From positions 1 to 37,998 of IMG/VR virus record IMGVR_UViG_3300034120_000377: a stretch of 37,998 nt of DNA. One strand, written 5' to 3'. Below the pieces are notes generated by a model. It was not told the DNA's origin and did not search any database. It worked only from the letters and a program-made list of their open reading frames with translations. Shown piece by piece: positions 6,953 to 14,224 of this stretch. Source of the stretch: a virus. Both the position numbers and the translations under genes were made by a program. Each line of letters starts with the position of its first letter. Within the stretch, counting starts at the first letter, position 1.

Positions 6953-7412
6953 TGTGTCTTAGTACGATATAGTTCTTAGATTGTACGAATCTTATGATAT
7001 CTTCGATTGGTAGTTGAGATAGCCAATCGTTGATGCTTGGAACTGCTGGAGTCTGCAATTGTAATTGTGTTTGCTTCTGCTCTTCTAACTTTCTTTGTTT
7101 AGCTTTCTCATTACCTTCTTTATAAAGTCTGCTTGAGTATTCTCGGCACAATTGATATATCTCATCAATCGTTTGTTTTGGATTCAATGATAATTTCATT
7201 GTCCAATCTGGATTCATATATACATAACCTTCCTTTATGATAATAACATTAATATGTTTAAGAATATAGCCCAAATAATTATTGACATGATATTCTTTTG
7301 TTATCATATTTCTGATTTCATCTAATCTTACTTTTTTTACAGCAATCAAATTAATGATTGCTACAATAGCTTGCTTGAAAGTTTCTGGATTGTGTGGAGT
7401 TCTCTGTCTCAT
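6942..7412 (-). CDS. Hypothetical AT-rich gene, 156 aa, possible winged-helix protein
   Basis: Basic N-terminal half with alternating helices and a hairpin-like KEGYVYMNPDW (rough residues 60-70), which could be a winged-helix wing, then a KQRKLEEQKQTQLQLQ charged/glutamine linker and a small C-terminal domain. Visibly more AT-rich than its neighbours, with many AAA, AAT and ATT codons, so it may be a recent acquisition. A CAACAACAA leader precedes ATG 7412. DNA binding is a guess from the fold pattern. Confidence 0.65.
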   Translation of the reverse strand: MRQRTPHNPETFKQAIVAIINLIAVKKVRLDEIRNMITKEYHVNNYLGYILKHINVIIIKEGYVYMNPDWTMKLSLNPKQTIDEIYQLCREYSSRLYKEGNEKAKQRKLEEQKQTQLQLQTPAVPSINDWLSQLPIEDIIRFVQSKNYIVLRHNGE

Positions 7413-7425
7413 TGTTGTTGTTGAG

Positions 7426-7932
7426 TTAAGGTTTAAATGTACATTGATATGTTGTTGTTGATCTTCTTATAGGTGCATGAATAGTGATGATCTCACCTGT
7501 GGACTCGTCCACTACGGTCATCGAGTCCTTCACTGTCCGCAAGAACTTCTCGATCTCCTTGCACTGATCAGTGAGTATAGCAATCTGCTGCTTCAGCTCG
7601 TTGTAGTGTGCATGATTACAGTTAGAATAATCATAACTCACTCCTGCCTCCTTTATTTGGAAGGTAGCACCGTGCTTGGTGATGTCTTGCCCCTTCGGGT
7701 ATTTGGAGAGTTCGTTGATGACGTACTCACGTAGTTTCTCCTTTGCCAACTCCATCACATCTTGCAGGTACTTCATCTGCATGGCTACTGAGAGAGGGTC
7801 GATGTGACCCTCTTCGATCAGTTGCAGTAGACTCTTAGCGTGATCCACGATGATCGCCTTGCTGACATCATGACTGCTCTGCATCACATGGTCAGTGATG
7901 TCGAGCGGGTGGTTTGAATAGTTATTGTTCAT
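7426..7932 (-). CDS. Hypothetical protein, 168 aa, partner of the ERF gene
   Basis: Helical protein with a central KYPKGQDITKHGATFQIKE segment and a second helical half ending in a beta-like TGEIITIHAPI. The N-terminal part is rich in helix-forming residues (HAKSLLQLIEEGH). Its start overlaps the ERF stop by 11 bases, so it is likely translated with it. I recall similar proteins beside recombination genes in Bacteroidota phages but cannot give a function. Confidence 0.72.
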   Translation of the reverse strand: MNNNYSNHPLDITDHVMQSSHDVSKAIIVDHAKSLLQLIEEGHIDPLSVAMQMKYLQDVMELAKEKLREYVINELSKYPKGQDITKHGATFQIKEAGVSYDYSNCNHAHYNELKQQIAILTDQCKEIEKFLRTVKDSMTVVDESTGEIITIHAPIRRSTTTYQCTFKP

Positions 7933-8494
7933 TGGTTATAAGTTCAAGTTGTTTCGGTGTTACACTGTATTTGCTCTTCACCTGCTCCAGCGTGTAGCCA
8001 TCAGCCATCGCCTTCTTGATTGCAGGTATCTGCGAGTCCTTGAGAGGTGTTACTACCGTGCCAGTACTCGTTGCACCGTCATCGTCATCCTCTGCGTTGA
8101 CAGCGAGAAGGGCAGAAATGCAGTACCTCTTTAAATAGGTCAGCCCCCCTCCTGCGTTCTGGAGGTTGTTGGTATTGTTCCCGGTCATCGGTACAAAGCC
8201 CACTCTGGAGGCAATGAACTGACCGCTCTCATGCACGACCATCGTGATGACATCGCCACCAGCGAGAGATTGGATGAGGAACATTCCGGAGTCAGCGAGG
8301 ACTGGTTTGATCACACGCATGATCTCGTCAAGCGTTGTGTAGGATCTGGTCCTGTTGCCCCCAACCGGGACTGTTCTGTCCTTGCTAACCCTGATCTCAG
8401 AGCGATGGAACTTCAATAACGCAGGGATGATCTTGTCCTGCTCGGCACTCTGCCAGAAATGATCAGTGTGCCAGATGTTGTTTGTTGTTGTCAT
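7922..8494 (-). CDS. erf: ERF-family single-strand annealing protein
   Basis: 190 residues. YTTLDEIMRVIKPVLADSG followed by GMFLIQSL and the signature GGGLTYLKRYCISALLAV with NAEDDDDG directly after are typical of the ERF superfamily (Pfam ERF). These proteins coat and anneal ssDNA during phage recombination and circularisation. The C-terminal 60 residues form a small HeH-like helical domain (TLEQVKSKYSVTPKQLEL). ATG 8494 follows an unusually clear (CAA) leader. Together with VRR-NUC and the PrimPol it forms the replication/recombination module. Confidence 0.88.
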   Translation of the reverse strand: MTTTNNIWHTDHFWQSAEQDKIIPALLKFHRSEIRVSKDRTVPVGGNRTRSYTTLDEIMRVIKPVLADSGMFLIQSLAGGDVITMVVHESGQFIASRVGFVPMTGNNTNNLQNAGGGLTYLKRYCISALLAVNAEDDDDGATSTGTVVTPLKDSQIPAIKKAMADGYTLEQVKSKYSVTPKQLELITNEQ

Positions 8495-8509
8495 GTTGTT
8501 GTTGTTGTT
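8495..8509 (-). promoter_or_regulatory. CAA-repeat leader upstream of erf
   Basis: Minus strand reads five AAC/ACA triplets (ATAACAACAACAACAAC) directly before the erf ATG, with no Shine-Dalgarno site. Similar CAA-type leaders precede the starts at 408, 3237, 3397, 7412, 9202, 9436, 9687 and 36506, all in the early block, and are absent from the structural genes. Probably a translation-enhancing unstructured leader. Confidence 0.6.
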
Positions 8510-8687
8510 ATGAGATTAATAAGTCCTTCTTCATCTCGGCTGCTAACTCATAGAGTTCAAGCGCAGCAGCGAGGTCGATCAAGCTCCAGCAATACTCGTC
8601 ATCGGGACTTACATCGAACTCTGTCCTGATAATGTTTGCGAGTAACTCAAGGTGTATGGAGGTCAAGAGTATAGAGAAGTGATCCAT
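8508..8687 (-). CDS. Small hypothetical protein, 59 aa
   Basis: ATG at 8685-8687, stop TAA at 8508-8510, immediately before the erf CAA leader. The product begins MDHFSILLTSIHLELL, is acidic and helical, and ends MKKDLLIS. No family recognised. It overlaps the 3' end of the 41-aa gene by 41 bases in another frame. It fills the space between the HTH gene and erf, in keeping with the dense gene packing here. Confidence 0.6.
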   Translation of the reverse strand: MDHFSILLTSIHLELLANIIRTEFDVSPDDEYCWSLIDLAAALELYELAAEMKKDLLIS

Positions 8688-8772
8688 TGGCAGTGATATA
8701 GATGGTTGTGTTTTCGTTTAGTTCAGTCCACCTAAGGTAGCGCATAAACGAGTTGGTGACGATGATGGTCAT
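8647..8772 (-). CDS. Small hypothetical protein, 41 aa
   Basis: ATG at 8770-8772 overlaps the stop of the HTH gene as ATGA; stop TGA at 8647-8649. The product begins MTIIVTNSFMRYLRWTEL and ends LYTLDLHTP, with alternating strands that suggest a small beta protein. No family recognised. The ATGA coupling is the main support. Confidence 0.55.
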   Translation of the reverse strand: MTIIVTNSFMRYLRWTELNENTTIYITANGSLLYTLDLHTP

Positions 8773-9002
8773 AGCTTTCCGTATTTCGGTTTGATGACCG
8801 TTCTAAGATATTCAATTCTATCCTCCCTCAACTTGATGAGGTGCTTGGCATGGTCGATAACCATCTTCGCTGTGTCGGTCATTGCATCGCCTCTGAGCGC
8901 AGCTTGCACGGTGACAGTGCTGACACCGCACTCGGCTGCGATGATCGCCACGTCACCGAACTTTAGGGATGTCTTGATGGCTTTAAGTTCGTGTTGTTTC
9001 AT
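8769..9002 (-). CDS. HTH DNA-binding protein, putative early regulator
   Basis: 77 residues from ATG 9002 (MKQHELKAIKTSLKFG), which overlaps the upstream stop as ATGA; an earlier in-frame ATG lies inside that gene. DVAIIAAECGVSTVTVQAAL is a helix-turn-helix pattern like Cro/LacI-type or phage transcriptional regulators, followed by a basic/acidic helix. It is the only obvious regulator in the window. Its position in the first early genes downstream of the 9724-9756 promoter suggests it controls early transcription. Confidence 0.72.
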   Translation of the reverse strand: MKQHELKAIKTSLKFGDVAIIAAECGVSTVTVQAALRGDAMTDTAKMVIDHAKHLIKLREDRIEYLRTVIKPKYGKL

Positions 9003-9202
9003 AGTATAGTAATGTGTAATTGATTTACTTCTTTCCACATAGTGATCACAGTATGGTTGACTTTAATCTCTAAGACTACGGGAGTGTCCCGGCTAATCGT
9101 AAATTCAAAGAAACCGATGTGGATTCCACCAGTGTTTAGATGGTATTGCTCACCATCTCTACTGAAGTATCGTTCGATGATTTGTTGTTGCTCTGTTGTC
9201 AT
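8999..9202 (-). CDS. Small hypothetical beta-rich protein, 67 aa
   Basis: Begins MTTEQQQIIERYFSRDG, then alternating strands (YHLNTGGIHIGFFEFTIS, VVLEIKVNHTVITMW). No family recognised. The start follows a CAACAACAA leader and the 25-base repeated leader at 9211-9235. The stop overlaps the HTH start (ATGA). It belongs to the cluster of very small early genes. Confidence 0.7.
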   Translation of the reverse strand: MTTEQQQIIERYFSRDGEQYHLNTGGIHIGFFEFTISRDTPVVLEIKVNHTVITMWKEVNQLHITIL

Positions 9203-9210
9203 TGTTGTTG

Positions 9211-9235
9211 TTGCAGTGTAGGATGCTGCGCCCCG
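9211..9235 (-). repeat. 25-base repeated leader, copy 1
   Basis: Identical to 9473-9497 and placed the same way: on the minus strand it begins CGGGGCGCAGCATCC and runs into the CAA leader of the next gene. GCAG and CTGC within it could pair into a short hairpin with a 9-base loop. It may be a regulator-binding site or an RNA element for the two small genes. Confidence 0.8.
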
Positions 9236-9241
9236 ATGCTG

Positions 9242-9436
9242 TTAGTTAAAATAGAATTCTGTCGTTAATCCTGCGCCACTTATCAGGACATACCGTCCAC
9301 CGCCATTCCGGGGATGAACTGATATTCCTGCATTGTTTGGAACTCTGCGAGAATGCTCCTCTCTGAAACATTGCTTCGCCAGTTTAATGGCTTGTTTTGC
9401 CGTAAGATTGCGGTGTGTTTGTGAATTTGTTTTCAT
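9242..9436 (-). CDS. Small hypothetical basic protein, 64 aa
   Basis: Begins MKTNSQTHRNLTAKQAIKLA; the C-terminus is a beta-like GGGRYVLISGAGLTTEFYFN. Basic overall; no family recognised. The start follows an ACAACAAC...AAATAAAT leader, and the second copy of the 25-base repeat lies about 37 bases upstream, so it is probably controlled together with the 67-aa gene. Confidence 0.68.
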   Translation of the reverse strand: MKTNSQTHRNLTAKQAIKLAKQCFREEHSRRVPNNAGISVHPRNGGGRYVLISGAGLTTEFYFN

Positions 9437-9472
9437 ATTTATTTGTTTTTTGTGTTGTTGTTGTTGTTGTTA

Positions 9473-9497
9473 TTGCAGTGTAGGATGCTGCGCCCCG
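9473..9497 (-). repeat. 25-base repeated leader, copy 2
   Basis: Exact copy of 9211-9235, 262 bases away, again between the stop of one small early gene and the CAA leader of the next. Confidence 0.8.
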
Positions 9498-9504
9498 TTG
9501 GGAG

Positions 9505-9687
9505 TTATATAATTTTATTACCGAAGTCCCATCCTGACAATACTTTACCCTCTTTAATCATTGAAACATAGAGTGTGTTATTCTTTTGACAAACATACAT
9601 TCTGTTACATAACTTAGTGCTGAGTTCTCTCGCTTCCTCGTTTACCATTTTGAATGTGATTGATTTTTTGATGTCTATTGCTTTCAT
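9505..9687 (-). CDS. Small hypothetical protein, 60 aa
   Basis: ATG 9687 (MKAIDIKKSITFKMVNEEA) was chosen because the longer in-frame ORF to 9738 would start upstream of the promoter box at 9724-9731. The product has a central LCNRMYVCQKNNTLYVSM and ends SGWDFGNKII. Leader AAACAACAAC with no Shine-Dalgarno. First gene of the early operon; no family recognised. Confidence 0.65.
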   Translation of the reverse strand: MKAIDIKKSITFKMVNEEARELSTKLCNRMYVCQKNNTLYVSMIKEGKVLSGWDFGNKII

Positions 9688-9723
9688 GTTGTTGTTTATT
9701 TGTTGTTGTTGTTTATCGATAGG

Positions 9724-9756
9724 CAAATATACAGTCATACTTTCTTAACTTCCAAA
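9724..9756 (-). promoter_or_regulatory. Bacteroidota-type early promoter
   Basis: Minus strand TTTG (9753-9756), 21 bases, TATATTTG (9724-9731), a close match to the -33 TTTG / -7 TAnnTTTG consensus. It lies in the 150-base gap between the FkbM gene and the first small early gene, giving a leader of roughly 30 bases before ATG 9687. It is the best promoter candidate in the window and probably drives the early operon down to the primase. Confidence 0.75.
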
Positions 9757-9837
9757 TTAAACAAGTAAATAAACATAACATTTCCGCTAACTGCTTGACA
9801 ATCAGCGACAAAATTTTACTTAAAATCTATAGAATTC

Positions 9838-10407
9838 TTAGCTGATCCGCCCGAAAATAAGGTTCTCACCGTTCCGGTCCAGCACCTGATACCCCTCCAA
9901 TTGCAGGTCCTGACCATCATGCTCCACCACCCATACCTTCACATCAGGCATCCGGGCAGACATCCACCGGAACAGATCAGCACTACCTCCCTCGACATCG
10001 ATGCTCACTAAGTCATAAGCATAACCATGCTCGTCAAGTATCTCCGAGATAGGTGTGGTCATCATCGTGCATTCGTGAAACGGTGTTGCCTTCAACCACT
10101 TCTCGTAGTTGCCTATGTTCATGGTAGCAGTTGCCTCTGTGTTGTCGAAGAACGTCACCTCTCTGCTCTCTTCAATATCAACAAGTGCATGGATCAGCGT
10201 GACTGACTCCTGCGTGATGTTTTTCTTCAGCAGTTCAAAAGTCATCGGACTGCCTTCGATCATCACACCACTCCACCCATCTAACACCAGCGAATAGGTG
10301 TTACTTAAAGCGATGCCATCATACGCACCGATGTCAAGGAAGCGTCCGATCTTTCCTTGAAAGTAATTACTGATGATCGTCTGTTCGTTGTTTTGGCTGT
10401 ACTTCAT
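9838..10407 (-). CDS. FkbM-family SAM-dependent methyltransferase (second copy type)
   Basis: 189 residues. FLDIGAYDG (23-31) is the SAM motif I, with VMIEGSP downstream and LVSIDVEGGSADLF as the FkbM acidic motif; SQNNEQTIISNYF at the N-terminus is the usual FkbM lead-in. It is not close in sequence to the other FkbM gene (5512-6159), so they probably differ in substrate. It is the last gene of the late block after the fibres and holin, in keeping with a role in modifying surface glycans of the virion or host. Confidence 0.85.
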   Translation of the reverse strand: MKYSQNNEQTIISNYFQGKIGRFLDIGAYDGIALSNTYSLVLDGWSGVMIEGSPMTFELLKKNITQESVTLIHALVDIEESREVTFFDNTEATATMNIGNYEKWLKATPFHECTMMTTPISEILDEHGYAYDLVSIDVEGGSADLFRWMSARMPDVKVWVVEHDGQDLQLEGYQVLDRNGENLIFGRIS

Positions 10408-10541
10408 AAGCTATCCACGCACATAGTGGTATGGTTGGTAGGAGTAGTAATGTTGCTGCAATCAAAATCATACTTCATCAGTATTATTATTGTCAGCAGG
10501 AGAATCAGCAGTAGAATCTCCACTTGGTATCTTCTTCTCAT
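10404..10541 (-). CDS. Candidate overlapping membrane peptide, 45 aa
   Basis: A +1-frame ORF over the 3' end of the holin-like gene. It starts [20 protein letters not shown], an arginine-led single transmembrane helix, and ends in a polar cysteine-containing tail. Its stop overlaps the FkbM start as ATGA and it covers the 60 bases that would otherwise be empty. A lysis accessory role (antiholin or Rz1-like) is possible but unproven; it could also be a by-product of the low-complexity tail of the other frame. Confidence 0.42.
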   Translation of the reverse strand: MRRRYQVEILLLILLLTIIILMKYDFDCSNITTPTNHTTMCVDSL

Positions 10542-10722
10542 CAGCCGTGAAATTAGTAATAAATTTTCCAACCACACCACTTCCGAGACAGATGATGGCG
10601 ATATCCTTCTGCCCCTCCATGATGCCATAACTACTCGCAAGAGTACCGACACCGAGCAGCGTGTCACCGACTGCTCGCATCGTCTTCGTTGTCGGCTTCC
10701 AGTAATTAGTCCACTTTATCAT
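10468..10722 (-). CDS. Holin-like membrane protein, 84 aa
   Basis: Begins [19 protein letters not shown]. Two hydrophobic segments ([15 protein letters not shown] and [15 protein letters not shown]) are joined by a short polar loop and followed by a hydrophilic tail rich in D, N, S and T. Size and topology match class II-like holins of Bacteroidota phages, and the endolysin lies in the same block. The start overlaps the fibre stop (ATGA). Confidence 0.62.
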   Translation of the reverse strand: MIKWTNYWKPTTKTMRAVGDTLLGVGTLASSYGIMEGQKDIAIICLGSGVVGKFITNFTADEKKIPSGDSTADSPADNNNTDEV

Positions 10723-12077
10723 TGGAATGTCTGTGAGTTGATCTGAATACTATTGCCCTTCCAGAAAGGACTCTGGCGCATATCTTTCCAGCTCCAGTAG
10801 AAGGGCTTGACATTGCCCACCCACTTAGTCGCATCAGTCGGATCGAAGTATAACTCTTCAAAGTTCCATATGACTGATGTGCCTAATGTCTTCAATTTAC
10901 TTCCTCCTGTAAACCACGGAATATTCTTCACGTATAGGTGCGGATATCCAAGCACAGACTCAGCGTCTATCAGCACGTTGTCGTACTGACTGTACACATC
11001 GGAGATCGTCATATATCCTGACGCAAGTTTCACCTTGATCCCTGCTACCGTTGACTTGCTCTCGATGTGGAATCCTTCGATCTTCCCATCCTTCACCACT
11101 GTCGCTCCCTTAGAGTCCCAGAAGACATGATGCTGCGGATCGCCACCCTCGCTGATGCTCTGACGGATGATCACACCGGATGCACCGATGACTGAGATGG
11201 CACTGAAGTTACCACCACGATTGAAGACACGCACCTGCTCGATTAAAGAGTGATTGCTCTGTGCATTGCTGAGTCCTGCACCTGCCCAATCACCATTGTC
11301 AAGCACATAACTCTGTTCGCTGATGGAGTTGCTCAATGAATTGCGGATCGTGGTCATAAGTCCGAACTTAACATGGATGCCGACCTTCGCATTGATGACA
11401 TTGACTCCTTCAATGCGTGAGTTGTAGGTCGCACCAAGATCAAGCAGTGTGCCTGTCTGCGTTGCGCTCTTACCTTGTAACGCACCATTGAGCAAGATGA
11501 ATGCCCAACTCTGCATGATGTTCAGTGCTTCGTTCTGATCTGCTGGCTTTCGTCCTATGAGATAGGTCAGACCATTGGCAGAGTTATCAAATATCGTGTT
11601 TCCACACAAATCAATCACCATACCCTTGAATCTGTTGGGCGATGTCTTAGGTAGGTTGAGCGACTGCGTGAGTCCGATGTCTTGCACGATGTAAATCTTC
11701 GCAGCGTTAGCAGTGACTGCATTGCGTAGCTCTGTCTCGTTAGTGACATAGTATGTCTTCCCTGTCGGTATGCTTCCACCTCCACTGCCAGCAGGACCCT
11801 GTGGTCCCGGAGGACCCTGCGGTCCTGTCTCACCTTGCATACCCTGTGGACCTGTCAATCCAGTATTACCCAATGGACCTTGTGGACCCGCAGGACCTTG
11901 AGGTCCAGTCGCACCAAACGGAAGCACTACCTTTATCCATCCTTGTGGATCTTGCCACACGTATGATGTGTTATCATCCAAGATCATCAGATCACGATTC
12001 ACTTGGAATCCATTGGGACGAGTAGTGGGCAGTGCGTCTCTAAACCACAGCCGTGCTTGTTCAAGATTGTATTGCAT
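10719..12077 (-). CDS. Collagen-stalked beta-helix tail fibre / tailspike
   Basis: 452 residues. An N-terminal attachment region (1-53) is followed by Gly-X-Y collagen-like repeats (about 54-98, e.g. [13 protein letters not shown]) and a GSGGG hinge, then a long region of short parallel strands with the right-handed beta-helix look ([37 protein letters not shown]). Such proteins trimerise through the collagen stalk and bind or degrade surface polysaccharide. No catalytic residues could be assigned. The collagen codons are visibly repetitive at the DNA level (about 11785-11912). Confidence 0.82.
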   Translation of the reverse strand: MQYNLEQARLWFRDALPTTRPNGFQVNRDLMILDDNTSYVWQDPQGWIKVVLPFGATGPQGPAGPQGPLGNTGLTGPQGMQGETGPQGPPGPQGPAGSGGGSIPTGKTYYVTNETELRNAVTANAAKIYIVQDIGLTQSLNLPKTSPNRFKGMVIDLCGNTIFDNSANGLTYLIGRKPADQNEALNIMQSWAFILLNGALQGKSATQTGTLLDLGATYNSRIEGVNVINAKVGIHVKFGLMTTIRNSLSNSISEQSYVLDNGDWAGAGLSNAQSNHSLIEQVRVFNRGGNFSAISVIGASGVIIRQSISEGGDPQHHVFWDSKGATVVKDGKIEGFHIESKSTVAGIKVKLASGYMTISDVYSQYDNVLIDAESVLGYPHLYVKNIPWFTGGSKLKTLGTSVIWNFEELYFDPTDATKWVGNVKPFYWSWKDMRQSPFWKGNSIQINSQTFQ

Positions 12078-12549
12078 CTATGCGTTTAATTTGAAAGTGC
12101 ATACCATCAGGAGTAGTGCGCCAGTCAGCACCGCAGTCCATGTAAGATCGACTCACCTTGATGAACTCCTTGCTGAATGGTTTCAACCCTCTCTCGATGG
12201 CTTGCTCTCTGGTTAGTTTAAATGGATTGTGAGTAGCGTTGAAGTCTATCGCCATACCGAAGGCATGGACGCTAAGTGTACTCTGCCCTCTCTTATTGCG
12301 GACATTCCAGCATCCATCATAGGTCTTGATCTCTTTGATCAGATCACCGAAGGTGAGAGCAGTGAGCCAGACATCAACGACATCAATGAACTCTCGGTGC
12401 ATATAGATGATGTTTGGCAGGAACGGATTCTTCTCTTTGATGAATCCGGGTACACGATAGTACCTCATGTTCTGCCTCTCCCACGCAGATGTGTTGATGC
12501 GTGGATCACCGTACGCTTGTATGAGTTCGCTGCTACTGATTAAAGACAT
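12061..12549 (-). CDS. M15-family peptidase endolysin (VanY/DD- or LD-endopeptidase type)
   Basis: 162 residues. [15 protein letters not shown] (90-104) gives the SxHxxGxAxD zinc motif with His95 and Asp102, and DGMHFQ supplies the third ligand His151; [13 protein letters not shown] is the usual C-terminal block. The enzyme cleaves peptidoglycan stem peptides to release progeny. No signal peptide, so a holin would be needed for access. Overlaps the membrane gene upstream by 17 bases and the fibre downstream by 17. Confidence 0.9.
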   Translation of the reverse strand: MSLISSSELIQAYGDPRINTSAWERQNMRYYRVPGFIKEKNPFLPNIIYMHREFIDVVDVWLTALTFGDLIKEIKTYDGCWNVRNKRGQSTLSVHAFGMAIDFNATHNPFKLTREQAIERGLKPFSKEFIKVSRSYMDCGADWRTTPDGMHFQIKRIDAIQS

Positions 12550-12733
12550 ATCTCTCTACTCTTGTTAATCTGTCTTCGTGGTATTCGATTCGCTCACTCT
12601 GTTGGATCACCTTATCTCTGGTCAGCTTGAAGTCACGGTAGATATCCGCAACTAAGAAGGTGATGACAGGCAAGAACAAGATGGTTGACCATTGATGCAG
12701 GTGCGTGACTACTTGCTTCTGTTGTGGAGACAT
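12533..12733 (-). CDS. Small single-TM protein, candidate holin or spanin component
   Basis: 66 residues. One hydrophobic helix (STILFLPVITFLVADIY, about 16-32) is followed by a charged coiled coil (RDKVIQQSERIEYHEDRL). It directly precedes and overlaps the endolysin gene, the usual place for a holin or lysis accessory protein. Topology N-out/C-in or the reverse cannot be decided. Confidence 0.65.
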   Translation of the reverse strand: MSPQQKQVVTHLHQWSTILFLPVITFLVADIYRDFKLTRDKVIQQSERIEYHEDRLTRVERYVFNQ

Positions 12734-12736
12734 ATA

Positions 12737-14128
12737 TCAATTCAATGGTTTCTCGAATCGTACTCGTGATATTACAGGCACAGTTGCTGTTGCCCAGATG
12801 TTCGGATAGGTAACAGTGTTGATCACATCAGCAGCGGTGGATGGTCCACCTTGCAGAGTGATGTTCTTCAAGTCCCATGATGATGTGCCTCCGGTAGTAT
12901 CAATCTGCTTTAGTTTCCACGACTGATTCGTGAGGCAGTCCCTGATCACGATGTGATTAGTTGCATTCACAGACTCTGACTCCAACAACACTACGTTAGC
13001 AGCCGATGATTGCCAGAAGACTCTTCGCACCTCACAGGTGAATGGATCACTACCCTTTATGCCGATGATGGCATTTGTGTACTTGTTGCCACCACCGATC
13101 TCTGCGTGGACACCGCTGATCAGAACATTCTTCGCCACCGTTGTAGAAGAGTTGTCTATGTAGATGCCATACGCACCATCAGTGCCTTCGACTGTACAGC
13201 GATAGAACTCTACGCTGTCGCAACCGATGATCCCTGCACCGATAGAGCTGGGGTCTGTGGTTCTGAATCGGCAGTTGACAAACATCGGTTGATTGCCAGC
13301 AGTAGAATATCCTGCACCACTCCACCATCCCTTGTCGATCTTCACACCATACTCAGCGCAGAAGTTAGTGTTGACATTAGTGAATAGAGAATTGAGCAGA
13401 AATCCACCTTCAAATCCATTGGCATCAAGACCTTCAAATTCCACGTTTCTCATGTCGAGCGATCGACACGCACCGAGCCTCATCCCTACCGATACACCTC
13501 CACCGGGACCTTGCACGATCTTACAGTTCGACCATGCCCATGTATTGAATATCGCCTTGTCATCTGCTTCAGTCTGATCTGCAATCTCTGATGTGAATCC
13601 ATACGGCTGCGATCCACGACAGAAGAAGGTGCATCCTTGCCCATCGAAGACGAACTGATTCGGATACCCTGATGATCCAGTCCCCTTGTATGCAGGAAGT
13701 ATGATCTCATGCCCTGATAGGATGAAGTCACCATACCCTGCATTGAGTTGCTTGATCTTGTTGCTTCCAAGACCGAGCGTCAGGAACGCTTCTTGAATCA
13801 CAGCAGTATCGTAATCAGTGGAGGAAGCAGTGATGCTCCCCCATGCAGCAGCAGTGAGAGGGAACTGTGTCGCTGCTGATCCATCGGTATATCCGAGTGA
13901 TGATAGCGTGCGTGGTGTGCCTGTCCCTACCGTGTTAGTACCATCTTCGAAGTCAGCGAAGCGCAGCGTATTGCCACCTGTCACGGTGACATTGCTGACG
14001 AGTCCACCGATGTCTCCGAGTGTTAGCGATCTGTCGATGTACTGACCACCACTGAAGCGTGCGACACGCACAAGGTCATTGCCCTGTGCGTTCACACCAT
14101 CTGTAAGTTGAGATATCTTCTGTCCCAT
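12737..14128 (-). CDS. Beta-helix tail fibre / receptor-binding protein
   Basis: 463 residues. N-terminal MGQKISQLTDG plus a repeated domain look (DLVRVARFSGGQYIDRSL) resembles the N-termini of phage tail fibre subunits that attach to the tail; it then runs into repeated short strands with Asn/Gly/Cys turns (CKIVQGPGGGVSVGMRLG, NVEFEGLDANGFEGGF, CTVEGTDGAYGIYIDNS) of a pectate-lyase-like right-handed beta-helix. Probably recognises capsule or O-antigen. ATG is 3 bases after the stop of the frameshifted tail tube extension. Confidence 0.78.
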   Translation of the reverse strand: MGQKISQLTDGVNAQGNDLVRVARFSGGQYIDRSLTLGDIGGLVSNVTVTGGNTLRFADFEDGTNTVGTGTPRTLSSLGYTDGSAATQFPLTAAAWGSITASSTDYDTAVIQEAFLTLGLGSNKIKQLNAGYGDFILSGHEIILPAYKGTGSSGYPNQFVFDGQGCTFFCRGSQPYGFTSEIADQTEADDKAIFNTWAWSNCKIVQGPGGGVSVGMRLGACRSLDMRNVEFEGLDANGFEGGFLLNSLFTNVNTNFCAEYGVKIDKGWWSGAGYSTAGNQPMFVNCRFRTTDPSSIGAGIIGCDSVEFYRCTVEGTDGAYGIYIDNSSTTVAKNVLISGVHAEIGGGNKYTNAIIGIKGSDPFTCEVRRVFWQSSAANVVLLESESVNATNHIVIRDCLTNQSWKLKQIDTTGGTSSWDLKNITLQGGPSTAADVINTVTYPNIWATATVPVISRVRFEKPLN

Positions 14129-14131
14129 TGA

Positions 14132-14224
14132 TTAAGTTTCAAGCAGTGAATAATCACCATCCTCTAAGAGTGCAGGTAGCCCATCTTCCAGCAGTTCGAA
14201 GTTGCCATCTTCAGGCTCTACACT
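14132..14224 (-). CDS. -1 frame C-terminal extension of the tail tube protein
   Basis: 30 sense codons open in the -1 frame after the slippery site, encoding SVEPEDGNFELLEDG, then LPALLEDG and DYSLLET, followed by TAA at 14132-14134. The repeated LLEDG unit and strong acidic bias look like coding sequence, and the frame ends 3 bases before the next gene's ATG. Without it there would be an 89-base gap. It would give a 213-residue long form. Alternatives are an independent GTG-started 35-aa gene or a sequencing indel. Confidence 0.62.
   Translation of the reverse strand, partial: SVEPEDGNFELLEDGLPALLEDGDYSLLET

Noticed and set aside
9440-9720. TTG/CAA repeats as a CRISPR array or satellite
   Set aside because: Simple trinucleotide runs of a few units placed directly before start codons; no spacers.
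10357-10746. Plus-strand ORF of 129 codons across the holin region
   Set aside because: Covers two convincing minus-strand genes; no leader or family resemblance. All other genes are on the minus strand.
11785-11912. DNA repeats as a regulatory repeat array
   Set aside because: They are the codons of the collagen-like Gly-X-Y stalk in the fibre gene.
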